Shown here in pieces: positions 9,514-17,858 of a stretch of DNA of 30,994 nucleotides. The notes beneath the pieces were generated by a model. That model ran no database searches. It saw only the letters and a program-made list of their open reading frames with translations, and was not told the DNA's origin. A program made the translations under genes and the position numbers. The stretch's first letter is position 1. Each line of letters opens with the position of its first letter. Source of the stretch: a virus. The DNA is taken from the IMG/VR virus record IMGVR_UViG_3300032116_000903, positions 1-30,994 of that record; one strand, given 5' to 3'.

Positions 9514-11514
9514 TTAGCCCCCGGGGTAGGTAGATATCTTGTATTCCAGCCCAAGCAAAGTCATTTTGAGCGGGACAGTTTGCTTAACAGTAATCTTGCC
9601 TTCTGTTGTATAGCCAAGAATGCTGTCGATAGTTTTTGTGCCAGTAAACTCAGGAACTGCTTCATCTAATGTGCCTCCTGTATCAAAGTTTCTAAACGGC
9701 AATTCGTTGTCATTGATAACCAGGTGCTGGGTATCTTTAACGATAGCGTTAACCTCAATGATTCGTTTTTGGTATGCCAGCCTGGTGCCGGCTGCAATCT
9801 TGATATCTGCCGGCATGGTGACTGCTTGCACCGTGTAGTTCAGCCCCACCTGGTATGTACTTGCAGATGATCGCGGGAATGTAACGGTGCCTCCTCCTGG
9901 TACGGTCTGAGCTGCTTGCACCGCACCGTCCAGAATAACCTGTACGGATTTGGCGACCAGGTGAGACATAGAAACCGACGCTGCCGCACCTCCCGATTTG
10001 GCGCAGTCGGTCTGAAACGTATCGTCAAACACTTCGATAAAGTATTGTGTCGTACTATTAACCGTGCGTTTCACCACGGTATAAATAGTTGTAAGGTCTA
10101 CGCCGACATCAAGATATTCCCCGTCTGTAGTCCACTCCGACGGTGCAATGACGTTCTGAACGCGCAGCAGGGAAAACGCCGCAATTGAACCGCCGGTGCT
10201 GTTGACTATTAACAACACATCGTTTTCGTCTGTAGCAACCGAGCGACGCAATGCCATTCTGGTTGGAGATTTAAGCAGGTGGCCGGCAAGCAAAGATATC
10301 TTGCTGGTAACGTATGTAAGCTGCGTATCCGTAAATGCAAACTCGTTGAGCGACTTACCCTGGCGTTGCAAGAATAGCGTTCCAGATTCCAGCTGCTGTA
10401 CACGCGCACCTTCTTTGGCACCGTTTCTTGTCGTTGCCTTAACAAAAAAGTTAGTAGGCGTAATTGGATCTAAGCCCTCTTGCGGAACATAGAACTCACC
10501 GCCGGTTGTAAATACCTGCAGGTCGCGACCAGACGTAATATCAACGATTGCGTTAAATGTATTGGTATCTAGCGTGGCTTCGACCGCGTCATCATCTAAG
10601 CCCTCTGTTGGCTCAAAGTCAAAGAAAAGCCCAGCCTTTGATCCCCACACAGTCGATGGCCTGGACTTAGAACCGCCAAAGTAAAGCCGGCCCTCATGGA
10701 ATGTCACCGACCGCGGCCATCCCTTGCCAGAAGACCATACGGCCTCGTAGCCCGTCTCAAGCTCCCAATCGTTATTGGCGATTGCGCTGGTATTAAAAAA
10801 CGGAAATTCCACAATAGCCTGCACTACTGTTGCGCTTGTGTACTGCACAATCTTTGCTCTGCCCTGGGGGCTGGCATTAATATACTGCCCGACAGATGCT
10901 GCGCTAAACGGAGTTCCTGTTGAGGCTGTCAGCGTCACCTTGCCAGACACGGCAGACGGTGTAAGCGTGCCGGCTGGGTTGCTGGCCGACAGGGTAAAGG
11001 CATACTTAGGAATTGAATCAAAAGTCAGCGTGCTGGCTGTCCAGGCAGAATCGTTTGCGCCGCGCACAATCTTGACCGGGTTGATATCCTGGTGGCACAG
11101 AATCAGAGTGTCGGCAGACTGTGTCCAGGTAAGGTTAGCCAAGCGAGCTCCGGTCAGGCCGTAGCTGCTAGTGTCTAGATAATCGATTGTGCCGGCATTG
11201 ATGTCGAGCTGCTGCACCGTGTTTTTGAACACATACATTCGGTTGTGCGTAAAGCACAGCATATAGCTGTCGCTGGTGGAAAACTCAAACGGCACCAGGC
11301 GCACGCCGTTTGCTACAGAATTGGCACCAGCATTTGGAAGATCAAGAATGTACTTAGAACCGGGTCTGCGACGAATCCCACCCTGTGGCTGCACCAAGAC
11401 ATTGGTAGCCTCTTCCAGGGCGTTTGAATAAGCCTGGAGGTCAACCCTAGCCCGCAGGAGCGGATCGAGCTCGCCGGTCGAGAAGTTGGTCTGGATGGAC
11501 GTAAAACGGGCCAT
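9514..11514 (-). CDS. Tail tubular protein B (nozzle), T7 gp12-like, 666 aa
   Basis: Forms the distal nozzle of the short tail. The N-terminus (SIQTNFSTGELDPLLRARVDLQAYSNALEEATN, then a GGIRRRPGSKYI stretch near residue 45) is the recognisable start of this family in podophages. The body is beta-rich, with propeller-like segments (GWPRSVTFHEGRLYFGGS, about residues 265-285). Its ATG shares a base with the stop of tail tube A upstream (11514), and its stop lies one base before the gp14-like start, so the tube A, tube B, internal protein order of T7-like phages is preserved. Length is somewhat under the ~790 aa of T7 gp12. Confidence 0.88.
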   Translation of the reverse strand: MARFTSIQTNFSTGELDPLLRARVDLQAYSNALEEATNVLVQPQGGIRRRPGSKYILDLPNAGANSVANGVRLVPFEFSTSDSYMLCFTHNRMYVFKNTVQQLDINAGTIDYLDTSSYGLTGARLANLTWTQSADTLILCHQDINPVKIVRGANDSAWTASTLTFDSIPKYAFTLSASNPAGTLTPSAVSGKVTLTASTGTPFSAASVGQYINASPQGRAKIVQYTSATVVQAIVEFPFFNTSAIANNDWELETGYEAVWSSGKGWPRSVTFHEGRLYFGGSKSRPSTVWGSKAGLFFDFEPTEGLDDDAVEATLDTNTFNAIVDITSGRDLQVFTTGGEFYVPQEGLDPITPTNFFVKATTRNGAKEGARVQQLESGTLFLQRQGKSLNEFAFTDTQLTYVTSKISLLAGHLLKSPTRMALRRSVATDENDVLLIVNSTGGSIAAFSLLRVQNVIAPSEWTTDGEYLDVGVDLTTIYTVVKRTVNSTTQYFIEVFDDTFQTDCAKSGGAAASVSMSHLVAKSVQVILDGAVQAAQTVPGGGTVTFPRSSASTYQVGLNYTVQAVTMPADIKIAAGTRLAYQKRIIEVNAIVKDTQHLVINDNELPFRNFDTGGTLDEAVPEFTGTKTIDSILGYTTEGKITVKQTVPLKMTLLGLEYKISTYPGG

Positions 11515-12128
11515 CAGTTCCTCACATCAATAAGGCTGAAGTCCTCGATTACCGGGATCGGCTGGCCCTGGGCATCAATGGTGGTGGCGGTACGCATATA
11601 CCCACCGCGGCCATTTTCTGACGGGTCGCCAACAGCAATCCGCTGCCAGTACTGGGTCTTATCAATCTGGTCTGTAATCGGCAGCGATAGGTGCCAGGCC
11701 ATCAGGTATTTGAGCAGCTGCACAAAATACACCGGCATTTCGTACTCAAGCACGGCATACGGATAGTCCACATAGATTGTGGTTTCGTTTGAAAGCAGCT
11801 TGTCTTGGAATATCCGGTAGGTCTTAATCGGCCTGGCACCGACCGCGTTGGTAACGAACACCATGCGCGGCGGGCCGATCCGGTCTCCGGGCAGCTGATA
11901 CTCGTATTTGTACTCTGTAGTCGGGGTTGTGATGAGCTGAGATAGCTGGATCTTTTTGTAAATAAAAGACCAGGGATAATTCAGAAGAGCCTGGTTTTTA
12001 ATGTCCGGGTATAGGCGGTCACAGACGTTGGCTGCGTTGGTGCCTTCGTTAAAGGATGAGATAGCTTTCGCACCCAGCATCAGGAGAGCGTCTGAGCAAA
12101 TCGATAGAGCGGAATCACCTGCAGCCAT
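11514..12128 (-). CDS. Tail tubular protein A (adaptor), T7 gp11-like, 204 aa
   Basis: Ring-forming adaptor that joins the portal to the nozzle. Residues 1-60 hold the family pattern: ALSICSDALLMLGAKAISSF, then AANVCDRLYPDIKNQALLNYPWSFIYKK, with a helical N-terminal half and the YPW motif. Length is close to T7 gp11 (196 aa). It overlaps the stop of the glycosyltransferase gene by 14 bases and abuts tail tube B. The three-gene enzyme cassette just upstream separates it from the capsid genes, which is not the usual T7 arrangement. Confidence 0.88.
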   Translation of the reverse strand: MAAGDSALSICSDALLMLGAKAISSFNEGTNAANVCDRLYPDIKNQALLNYPWSFIYKKIQLSQLITTPTTEYKYEYQLPGDRIGPPRMVFVTNAVGARPIKTYRIFQDKLLSNETTIYVDYPYAVLEYEMPVYFVQLLKYLMAWHLSLPITDQIDKTQYWQRIAVGDPSENGRGGYMRTATTIDAQGQPIPVIEDFSLIDVRN

Positions 12129-12780
12129 TTGCGTTACTCCATATATCTCTTACCCACCCAGAAGAACCAGAACCCTTTGGCTCGCCATGAAAACAAACTA
12201 CTCGCGCATCATCAGGTTTTGGTTTTCCAAGCAGATGGAATTTGTATGAAAAGATTCTATTGGGGAATATCTGTTGCCACAAGCAATCTGGCTTTTGATT
12301 CTTAACAATAAAAGCCTGGTCGCCAAGATTTACGCTGCCTGAGTACATCGTCATATAAAAATGTGGATCGGCCTTAAATGTCAGATAAATGTGCGAATAG
12401 TCGCCGTTCCAGGCCATCATGCCGCTGGCCGGCGTGTCGCGTTTACCAAGGTCTTTGAGCATGGTGAATTTGTGCGGGTACTCGGCTAGGTCGGTAAGGT
12501 CTCCGCAGATAACGGTATCGAGATCAAAGTACAAGACCGGGCCGTCAAAGACATATGAGAAGAGCTCTATTTTTGACCACCAGCCGGGCCAGCCATGCTT
12601 TAGCGGTATCCGCTCGCACGGTACGTCTACGTCCGAAAAGCACACAAACCTGTGCTCGCCCAGGTTGGCAGCGACCATGTTCTGCAGCCGCTCTACATCC
12701 TTCGGCGTGTATATCTCTTTGCCGGCAGAGTGCTGAAATTTGCCGGACTTTAAAACGCAGGCTACGGTAATCTCAGGCAT
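12115..12780 (-). CDS. Glycosyltransferase, DXD type (GT8-like fold), 221 aa
   Basis: Likely transfers a sugar from a nucleotide-sugar donor. The N-terminus reads as a GT-A strand-helix start (ITVACVLKSG), with a CFSD segment near residue 47-50 and a DxD metal-binding motif DLD at about 86-88 within VLYFDLDTVICGDL. GWPGWWSKIELF (about 63-74) precedes it, and SGMMAW and GDQAFI segments follow at conserved-looking spacing. The acceptor is unknown; it could be host surface glycan, a virion protein or DNA. It is the last gene of a tightly overlapping trio (8 bp with the methyltransferase upstream, 14 bp with tail tube A downstream), so it is made with virion proteins late in infection. Confidence 0.75.
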   Translation of the reverse strand: MPEITVACVLKSGKFQHSAGKEIYTPKDVERLQNMVAANLGEHRFVCFSDVDVPCERIPLKHGWPGWWSKIELFSYVFDGPVLYFDLDTVICGDLTDLAEYPHKFTMLKDLGKRDTPASGMMAWNGDYSHIYLTFKADPHFYMTMYSGSVNLGDQAFIVKNQKPDCLWQQIFPNRIFSYKFHLLGKPKPDDARVVCFHGEPKGSGSSGWVRDIWSNANGCR

Positions 12781-13216
12781 ATAGTGTCATCGTCCAAGGT
12801 CTGTGTTTTTTATAGATATCTGACTTAGGAAAAGCTGACACGCATTCGTTAAACCACGGGTGCGCCATTGCTGCATCCGCGTCATGCATGACAACTATGC
12901 TGGCAAACTTAGCCAGCACAGGAAGCCTCCTGATTCTGTCTTTTGTAGCCTCTTCGCTATCGAGAAACACTACATCCCAGCTGCCAGCCGGTGGAGACCA
13001 GTTAGTCCAATCTACAATTTGCACGCCATCAAATTGCGCGGCCCAGCTGATATCGCTGGCCTGGCACAGGAACGGTATCCCTTTTGAGGCAGATATCTCC
13101 CGCAGGATTGGCGTTGAATAATTTCCGCAGCCCAGCTCAAGAATCCCTTTCCTGGCCTCTACCGCAGCCCTGATTAACGGCTCAAGGTGGGTGGCATATT
13201 TATCCAACCGGAGCAC
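12773..13216 (-). CDS. Class I SAM-dependent methyltransferase-like protein, 147 aa
   Basis: Probable small methyltransferase. Motif I is visible as GILELGCGNYST (about residues 24-35), the SAM-binding glycine loop. A likely post-motif strand is WDVVFLDSEEATKDR (about 80-94), where the D could be the motif IV acid, and IVVMHDADAA follows. The protein is short for a full fold and lacks an obvious target-recognition domain. It does not carry the (D/N)PP(Y/F) motif of adenine or N4-cytosine DNA methyltransferases, so a DNA target is unlikely. It overlaps the flanking genes by 8 and 17 bases. A sugar or small-molecule acceptor, acting with the neighbouring glycosyltransferase, is plausible but unproven. 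Confidence 0.65.
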   Translation of the reverse strand: MLRLDKYATHLEPLIRAAVEARKGILELGCGNYSTPILREISASKGIPFLCQASDISWAAQFDGVQIVDWTNWSPPAGSWDVVFLDSEEATKDRIRRLPVLAKFASIVVMHDADAAMAHPWFNECVSAFPKSDIYKKHRPWTMTLYA

Positions 13217-13808
13217 CTAAGAGATTTTGTGTTGCGCCAGACATTGACCATATATTTTCTGTCTTGCCGTCTTTTGCCAGGTTGGTAAATATCTTCATCC
13301 AATGATCAACCTGACTGTCCTTGGCAAACTGGTTGTCGTTCTGGGTTGGTTTGCTTGGATACTTTTCGTTGTAGGTCAGGGTGTTGGTTGACAGCGGTAT
13401 GCCGGCCATAATTACCTCATCGAACCCCATCCCGTGTTTCGCCCATAAGGCACCAGCCGCACCTGATGACCCAACCACCCACGTTAGGCTCTGCCATTCG
13501 TAATCCACAAAAGCCCATTTGTGGTCTGGAACCGGGAGCCTCCACAGGCCAGCTCCGTTGTTGAAAAGTCTCGGTCTCGAGTGGACATAGATTCTTCGGC
13601 CAGCCTGCTCTTTGTACATTTGTGCGTGCTCTGAGTGTTGTGTCCAAATGTGCTCCACTTCTGGAATCATTGCAGCCGCATTGTTTACACCGAGGATCGT
13701 AGCACCTGGGCGCAGGTGGCGTGCTTTTTCTAGGTCTTCAAAGACACAAGGGGCTGCGCCACAAATAATGGCGCACCCCCTGTGCAAACCTTCATATACA
13801 GCAGCCAT
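13200..13808 (-). CDS. Rossmann-like protein, first gene of sugar-modification cassette, 202 aa
   Basis: Not firmly recognised. The N-terminus GCAIICGAAPCVFEDLEKARHLRPGATILGVNNAA (about residues 10-45) has the strand-loop-helix-strand look of a nucleotide-binding fold and resembles the start of the DUF115/MAF-like and related phage proteins found next to glycosyltransferases. VVGSSGAAGALWAKHGMGFDEVIMAGIPLS (about 110-140) suggests a second nucleotide-binding unit. Similar genes often sit beside methyltransferase and glycosyltransferase genes in phages. Together with the two downstream overlapping genes it probably makes or attaches a modification. Start is the ATG at 13808; it lies 25 bases after the decoration gene. 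Confidence 0.55.
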   Translation of the reverse strand: MAAVYEGLHRGCAIICGAAPCVFEDLEKARHLRPGATILGVNNAAAMIPEVEHIWTQHSEHAQMYKEQAGRRIYVHSRPRLFNNGAGLWRLPVPDHKWAFVDYEWQSLTWVVGSSGAAGALWAKHGMGFDEVIMAGIPLSTNTLTYNEKYPSKPTQNDNQFAKDSQVDHWMKIFTNLAKDGKTENIWSMSGATQNLLGAPVG

Positions 13809-13833
13809 AGTTCGGGCCTCGCGGCCCTAGCTA

Positions 13834-14136
13834 TTAGTCGCTGTCAATCGAGCCAAGAGCAACCGCATTGGTTACGTCAATCACGCCAGCGGAGGTGATC
13901 TGGGTAACGATATGCAGGCCAAACGACGGAGTGCCGTCAGCATCTGCATATACATAAATCAGATCGCCGACGCGCATAACGTCACGCATACCCGTGTTGG
14001 TAGTGGCACCGTTGTCAAAGTAACCAGCGGTGTCAACTACTGCTGCGGTGTCATCGGTCTTGTAAGCCCAGACTTGCGGGGCATTACCGGCTTTGGAGCC
14101 GTTAACCAGGTTTAAACCAGCTGCTAAAAATGCCAT
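13834..14136 (-). CDS. Small capsid-region structural protein (decoration/head type), 100 aa
   Basis: Beta-rich, Gly/Ala/Asp-rich small protein immediately downstream of the major capsid gene, with only 11 bases between. It has the segments LNLVNGSKAGNAPQVWAYKT and MRVGDLIYVYADADGT; the first is common in small proteins that accompany podophage capsid genes. The likely role is head decoration or another structural function, inferred from position and composition. No signal peptide or membrane segment. Confidence 0.65.
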   Translation of the reverse strand: MAFLAAGLNLVNGSKAGNAPQVWAYKTDDTAAVVDTAGYFDNGATTNTGMRDVMRVGDLIYVYADADGTPSFGLHIVTQITSAGVIDVTNAVALGSIDSD

Positions 14137-14147
14137 GTCAGTTCTCC

Positions 14148-14987
14148 TTAAGCGTCAGTCGTTTGAACTTCGACGATACCTTCGGCATCGATGGCAATCG
14201 CACCGGCAGAAAATACTGCGTTGACCAGCCAGCTGGTCTTTTCTGCGATGTAGTTGATTTCCGTCCGGGGGGCAATGCCTTCTGCATAGCCGATTGCGTC
14301 GCGGTGGAATGCCCACAGCTTGCGCTCGGAAGATGCAATGGGCAGGCCGCCTTCGGAGCGGTCACCGATTGTGTGGAAAGTAAAGCCGAGGAACGTGTTG
14401 AGCTCACCCGAAACCAGGGCGCGAACCGTGTTGAAGTCTGCGCTGGTAACCGAGGTCTCACTCAGGATGGATGCCAGAGAGTTTGCGTGGATGATGATAT
14501 GGCGGTTGTCCATCGGGACGTTGCCTTTATCCAGCAATTTCTTGGCTGCACGCAGTTTGGCTACGTTCAGGCCAGTATTGGTACCACCCTCGTCTTCGGT
14601 CACGATGTTGCTGGTGCTCGATGCTGCGAGTGCGTCCAGAATGATCTGGTCTTGACGACGGCCAATAGCGTTACCAACCACCTGCACAAGCTCGTTGCGC
14701 TCGTCAAAATTGACTTTCTGCTGGTTGAAGATATCGCTGTATTCAGCTGCGTTGTAGTCGGTCAGCGTACAGGTGACTGTGCTGAAAGACACGTTCAAAG
14801 GGGTTACATCGGACTGGGGGATACGAACAGTAGCCACGCCCTTGCCGACTTTGGGGAACTTAACAGTAGAACCTTCGACACCCCGACGCTGACGAACCGC
14901 GCCAACCAGCATTGCTTTGCCCTGGTAGGCTTGCTTAACTTCAGCATCAAAGAGCGTTACAAAGGCGTTGGATAGTGAAATCGCCAT
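14148..14987 (-). CDS. Major capsid protein, T7 gp10A-like (HK97 fold), 279 aa
   Basis: Shell subunit of the head. Sequence features fit the T7-like/gp10A branch: SNAFVTLFDAEVKQAYQGKAMLVGAVRQR (about 5-33), TVKFPKVGKGVATVRIP (about 40-56), and a spine-helix region around FDERNELVQVVGNAIGRRQDQIILDAL (about 93-120). It follows the scaffold gene as expected but is separated from it by a strong terminator and a ~170-base leader, so it probably has its own promoter. Ribosome site GGAG lies 8-9 bases before the ATG. Length 279 is shorter than T7 gp10A (345) but normal for related environmental podophages. Confidence 0.9.
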   Translation of the reverse strand: MAISLSNAFVTLFDAEVKQAYQGKAMLVGAVRQRRGVEGSTVKFPKVGKGVATVRIPQSDVTPLNVSFSTVTCTLTDYNAAEYSDIFNQQKVNFDERNELVQVVGNAIGRRQDQIILDALAASSTSNIVTEDEGGTNTGLNVAKLRAAKKLLDKGNVPMDNRHIIIHANSLASILSETSVTSADFNTVRALVSGELNTFLGFTFHTIGDRSEGGLPIASSERKLWAFHRDAIGYAEGIAPRTEINYIAEKTSWLVNAVFSAGAIAIDAEGIVEVQTTDA

Positions 14988-15158
14988 TTGGAATCTCCAA
15001 GAAAGTTAAAAAAGGGTTTGTCGCCTGGGTTAGCCGGTGTTCTGGGCCTCTTGCTTGCTGGTTGCGCCAGCCACTCGTCAGCATCCGCTGCGGAGAGGGT
15101 CGAGATATCGATTGGCCTCAGTTAGATATCTAGCGGTTAAAAAAAGAAAATGCAAGCG
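14988..15158 (-). promoter_or_regulatory. Capsid gene leader with paired GATATC sites and possible promoter
   Basis: 171 bases without a gene between the terminator and the capsid ATG. On the transcribed strand it starts with a T-rich stretch, then TTGCAT, 17 bases, TAGATA, a weak sigma70-like candidate that overlaps TAGATATCTA (GATATC at 15125). A second GATATC lies at 15104, 21 bp away, about two helical turns. The remainder is GC-rich and ends with the ribosome site GGAG at 14991-14994. Because a terminator lies just upstream, a promoter here is expected; the exact boxes are my guess. Confidence 0.4.
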
Positions 15159-15188
15159 AAAAAAAGCCACCGGGGGTTACCCGGTGGC
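15159..15188 (-). terminator. Rho-independent terminator between scaffold and capsid genes
   Basis: Perfect 9-bp stem: GCCACCGGG at 15166-15174 pairs with CCCGGTGGC at 15180-15188, with a 5-base loop. Seven A residues at 15159-15165 become a U7 tract for leftward transcription. It lies 39 bases past the scaffold stop, on the strand of the late operon. Confidence 0.85.
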
Positions 15189-15227
15189 GTTCAAGCCTCC
15201 CCTGTTGGGTGGGGAGCGAGGAGATGA

Positions 15228-16016
15228 CTAGGCACCAAAAGTAGAGGCAAACATCCGCTCTACCTTTGTCCGATATGCTGGATCTGTTTGATACTTCGGG
15301 TCGGCCACCATCGCATACAGCTCGTCTTTGCTTGGTGCGCCTTCAACCGGGGCAGACTGTGTAGGAATCTTCATCCCCTCAAAAGCTTCGCGCATCTTCA
15401 TAAACACGCGCAGCCCAGCAGCTGTTCCACCCATGACTTTAAACTCTTCAAAGTCATCTTTGCTCAATACCCCCTTGCGGACTAAGCCGGCACCCCAGTC
15501 GCTCATGCCCTTGATGATGGCATCGGCATTCGGGCCAAGAGCTTTGCGCTCCTGCTCGACTGTGCGAGATATCTCTGCCGACTGGTTGGTGTTCATTGCC
15601 ACGACATCACCGACCAGCTTATCCAGGGCTGCCTGAGATATCCCATATTCTTTTGCCCAGCCAAGAACATGGCCGCGAACCGGGTCATCTTCTGGCGTGT
15701 CGCCAAATGCGCTGGTGTCGTACTTACCGTCTGCCGGTGGTTTGTGCTTGCCCTGGGCTATCTGCTTTCGCAGATCCTGCCAGGACTTAGCAATCCCTTC
15801 TAGGTCTGGAGAAGAATCGTCTTTTTTCCAGAAGTTTTCAGGCCACCAGTCTGGCCGCTCTAAAGGGCCGTCATCCTCTTCTGATGGCTGGAGATGAGAT
15901 ATCTCCGATTTGCTTTGGTCTGCCTGCTGGCCTTGGTTTTCTTCGATTACCGCCGAATCCAATAGGCCAGCATCTTGACCGCTTTCCGCGCTGGGTTGGT
16001 TCTCTTGCGTTTCCAT
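15228..16016 (-). CDS. Capsid assembly scaffolding protein, 262 aa
   Basis: Expected to guide prohead assembly and then leave the head. Highly acidic and Gln/Ser/Asp-rich in the first 75 residues, followed by RPDWWPENFWKKD (about 54-66), a WP-rich motif typical of T7-like scaffolds. A helical middle (SQAALDKLVGDVVAMNTNQSAE) and a basic C-terminal stretch (YRTKVERMFAS) follow; the latter would be the coat-binding end. It sits between portal/Bbp19-like and capsid genes, the usual place. It starts at the ATG at 16016, which shares a base with the upstream stop. Confidence 0.8.
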   Translation of the reverse strand: METQENQPSAESGQDAGLLDSAVIEENQGQQADQSKSEISHLQPSEEDDGPLERPDWWPENFWKKDDSSPDLEGIAKSWQDLRKQIAQGKHKPPADGKYDTSAFGDTPEDDPVRGHVLGWAKEYGISQAALDKLVGDVVAMNTNQSAEISRTVEQERKALGPNADAIIKGMSDWGAGLVRKGVLSKDDFEEFKVMGGTAAGLRVFMKMREAFEGMKIPTQSAPVEGAPSKDELYAMVADPKYQTDPAYRTKVERMFASTFGA

Positions 16017-16279
16017 TACAGGCTCCTAGCTTTTTTAATCCGCGCTTCCAAATCCCGCACTACGCTGTTCTGTCCTTCTCGATAGAAAGCGAATGAGGGA
16101 TCGCTACCCGGCACGGCAACGGGCTGCTCCAGTAGAGCGGAACGTAGCCACTCCATTAATTTCTGACCATCTTCTGACCCAAGCGCACGCAGACACAGAC
16201 GGTTGAGGTCATCAACCGCCTGGGTTGCATCTCGTATATCTGTGGGTATTGCCTCTAGGTCTTCCCAGCCGCCGGCCAT
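16016..16279 (-). CDS. Small Bbp19-like protein between portal and scaffold, 87 aa
   Basis: Resembles the small phage proteins typified by Bordetella phage Bbp19. A helical region EDGQKLMEWLRSALLEQP (about 36-53) is followed by FAFYREGQNSVVRDLEARIKKA (about 63-84); the YREGQ-x-VVRDLE pattern is characteristic. The family nearly always lies between portal and scaffold or capsid genes, as here, and its role is unknown. Start and stop each overlap a neighbour by one base, so translation is coupled to the portal gene. Confidence 0.65.
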   Translation of the reverse strand: MAGGWEDLEAIPTDIRDATQAVDDLNRLCLRALGSEDGQKLMEWLRSALLEQPVAVPGSDPSFAFYREGQNSVVRDLEARIKKARSL

Positions 16280-17856
16280 CAGGCCATACCCCCAACAAGC
16301 TGCGCTGCTGCATCAGGATTTTCCTGCGCCATTTGCGCTGCCTGCTCGGCCATATCCTGGGCCTCGGCCATCTTGGCCTCGCGCTCTGCTTTAGTCATGC
16401 GGATCGATTGCGGCACGGCAAGCTTTTCAGCAATTATGTCGAGCATATCGCCAATCTTCACAATCATCTGGCCCTCTGGGCCGGCACCAGCTGCTATTTG
16501 AGCGTATTGCAGGATGTTGCTGACCTCTTCCATGTTCTGCGCCATAGCAAGCGGAGCTACAGCTGACACCTTAATTTCCAGGCCGTTGACGCGCAATGGC
16601 ATTGTGATGATGCCGCGCTGATCCATCACCTCTAGGATCTTTGTTACCAAGGGAATCATGGTCTCGTTGATCAGCCGGCCAAACGCAGAGCCAAGATTTT
16701 GCGACAGCTCTTTCATCCGCTCGACCACCTCAGTAGCAGACCGTGCGCTCATGTTGTCCGGTGGCAGGCTCTCATCGAGCAGAATGCGCTTGATGTTTTG
16801 CACCAGGTCGTTGATAACAATCTGACTGACATTAAAGTCTGCGGAACGCGGCAGGGCTTTAAGCGATTCGCCCTGTGGGCCACCATTACGCGCCACGGGA
16901 ATAATTGCACCCGGCACAATCTTGATTGTGTTTGGGTTAAGCACTCCGTCATCAGCTGCTGTGTAGACACCGGCAATTGCTAAAGAGGCATTCTTTAGCA
17001 CCAACTCTTTAACTTTATTTAGCGTCTTGATGTCTGGCAGGGCGGTGATCACCGGGCCGCGGCCATAGATCTCGCCGGCCACCTTCATGTAACGGCTAAC
17101 CACCCAGGGGCTGGTCTTTAGTCGACGGTAAACAATCTCTTGCTTGGTTTCCTTTTGGATAACGTGATAGCAATAGTCGCCACGCTTCATGTCAAAAACA
17201 GTAGCCTCGATAAACTCATAGTCATCGGTAGGTTTGTTTTCTATCTTGGTCTTGAGTTGGCCCTCGATCTTTGCATCTGTCCATTGACGCTGGATTGCCT
17301 CGCCCTTAATCCGCATCCGGCGGTAGACGTTATCTACCTGGCCGTTGGCACCCTCTTCAAATGCGACCAGGTACTGCGGCACGGGAACAAAGTTAAGAGG
17401 GCTCACGTCATCGCCGGGCTGAACCATCATTACAGCTGTGCCGACAGACAAGTCCAACAGAAACTCGCCCATAGCAATGTCAAAGTTTGACTGCTTTAAT
17501 GTGGCAAAGAATTTCTCGGTATAAATGTCTAGCGCAGCCTGGGCCTCGCCCTTGCGATCATCAGGAATATCCGGGCCTGGCTCCAGCCTTGCCCACTTGC
17601 GCTGCGGCGGGAAAATGCCAGACTGAAGACGATTGGCAAAACGCTGGGTGGAGTTAATTGCCGTGGAATCAAATACACGGTTCATCTTTTTTGCGCCGCC
17701 TACCTTGCCCTCCCAGTAGCCGTCGTACAGATTGCGCTGTGGCAATGCAAATTCGTATGCGTCTTCGTACAGGTCTCGGAAGTCATCTTTCTTGCGTAAC
17801 GCCGTGTCGTGCCGCTTGAGCACATCTTCCGGCGACAGTCTCATCATCTCAGCCAT
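16279..17856 (-). CDS. Portal (head-tail connector) protein, T7 gp8-like, 525 aa
   Basis: Forms the dodecameric ring through which DNA enters and leaves the head. Recognised by the T7-type connector pattern: LYEDAYEFALPQRNLYDG (about 29-46), VFDSTAINSTQRFANRLQSGIFPPQRKWARLEPG (about 61-94), SVGTAVMMVQPGD (about 137-149), and the C-terminal AINGLEIKVSAVAPLA-type wing (about 425-440). A Gln/Ala/Met-rich C-terminal tail (MAEAQDMAEQAAQMAQENPDAA-like) is typical. Length matches T7 gp8 (536). No GATATC occurs in this gene although the word is frequent elsewhere. Confidence 0.92.
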   Translation of the reverse strand: MAEMMRLSPEDVLKRHDTALRKKDDFRDLYEDAYEFALPQRNLYDGYWEGKVGGAKKMNRVFDSTAINSTQRFANRLQSGIFPPQRKWARLEPGPDIPDDRKGEAQAALDIYTEKFFATLKQSNFDIAMGEFLLDLSVGTAVMMVQPGDDVSPLNFVPVPQYLVAFEEGANGQVDNVYRRMRIKGEAIQRQWTDAKIEGQLKTKIENKPTDDYEFIEATVFDMKRGDYCYHVIQKETKQEIVYRRLKTSPWVVSRYMKVAGEIYGRGPVITALPDIKTLNKVKELVLKNASLAIAGVYTAADDGVLNPNTIKIVPGAIIPVARNGGPQGESLKALPRSADFNVSQIVINDLVQNIKRILLDESLPPDNMSARSATEVVERMKELSQNLGSAFGRLINETMIPLVTKILEVMDQRGIITMPLRVNGLEIKVSAVAPLAMAQNMEEVSNILQYAQIAAGAGPEGQMIVKIGDMLDIIAEKLAVPQSIRMTKAEREAKMAEAQDMAEQAAQMAQENPDAAAQLVGGMA

Positions 17857-17858
17857 TT

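Noticed and set aside
12773-13216. The small methyltransferase as a DNA methylase that could explain GATATC enrichment
   Set aside because: It lacks the (D/N)PP(Y/F) motif and a target-recognition domain, and sits with sugar-transfer genes.
14130-14975. 281-codon plus-strand frame opposite the capsid gene
   Set aside because: Its reverse strand encodes a clear gp10A-type capsid protein; the plus frame has no recognisable domain.
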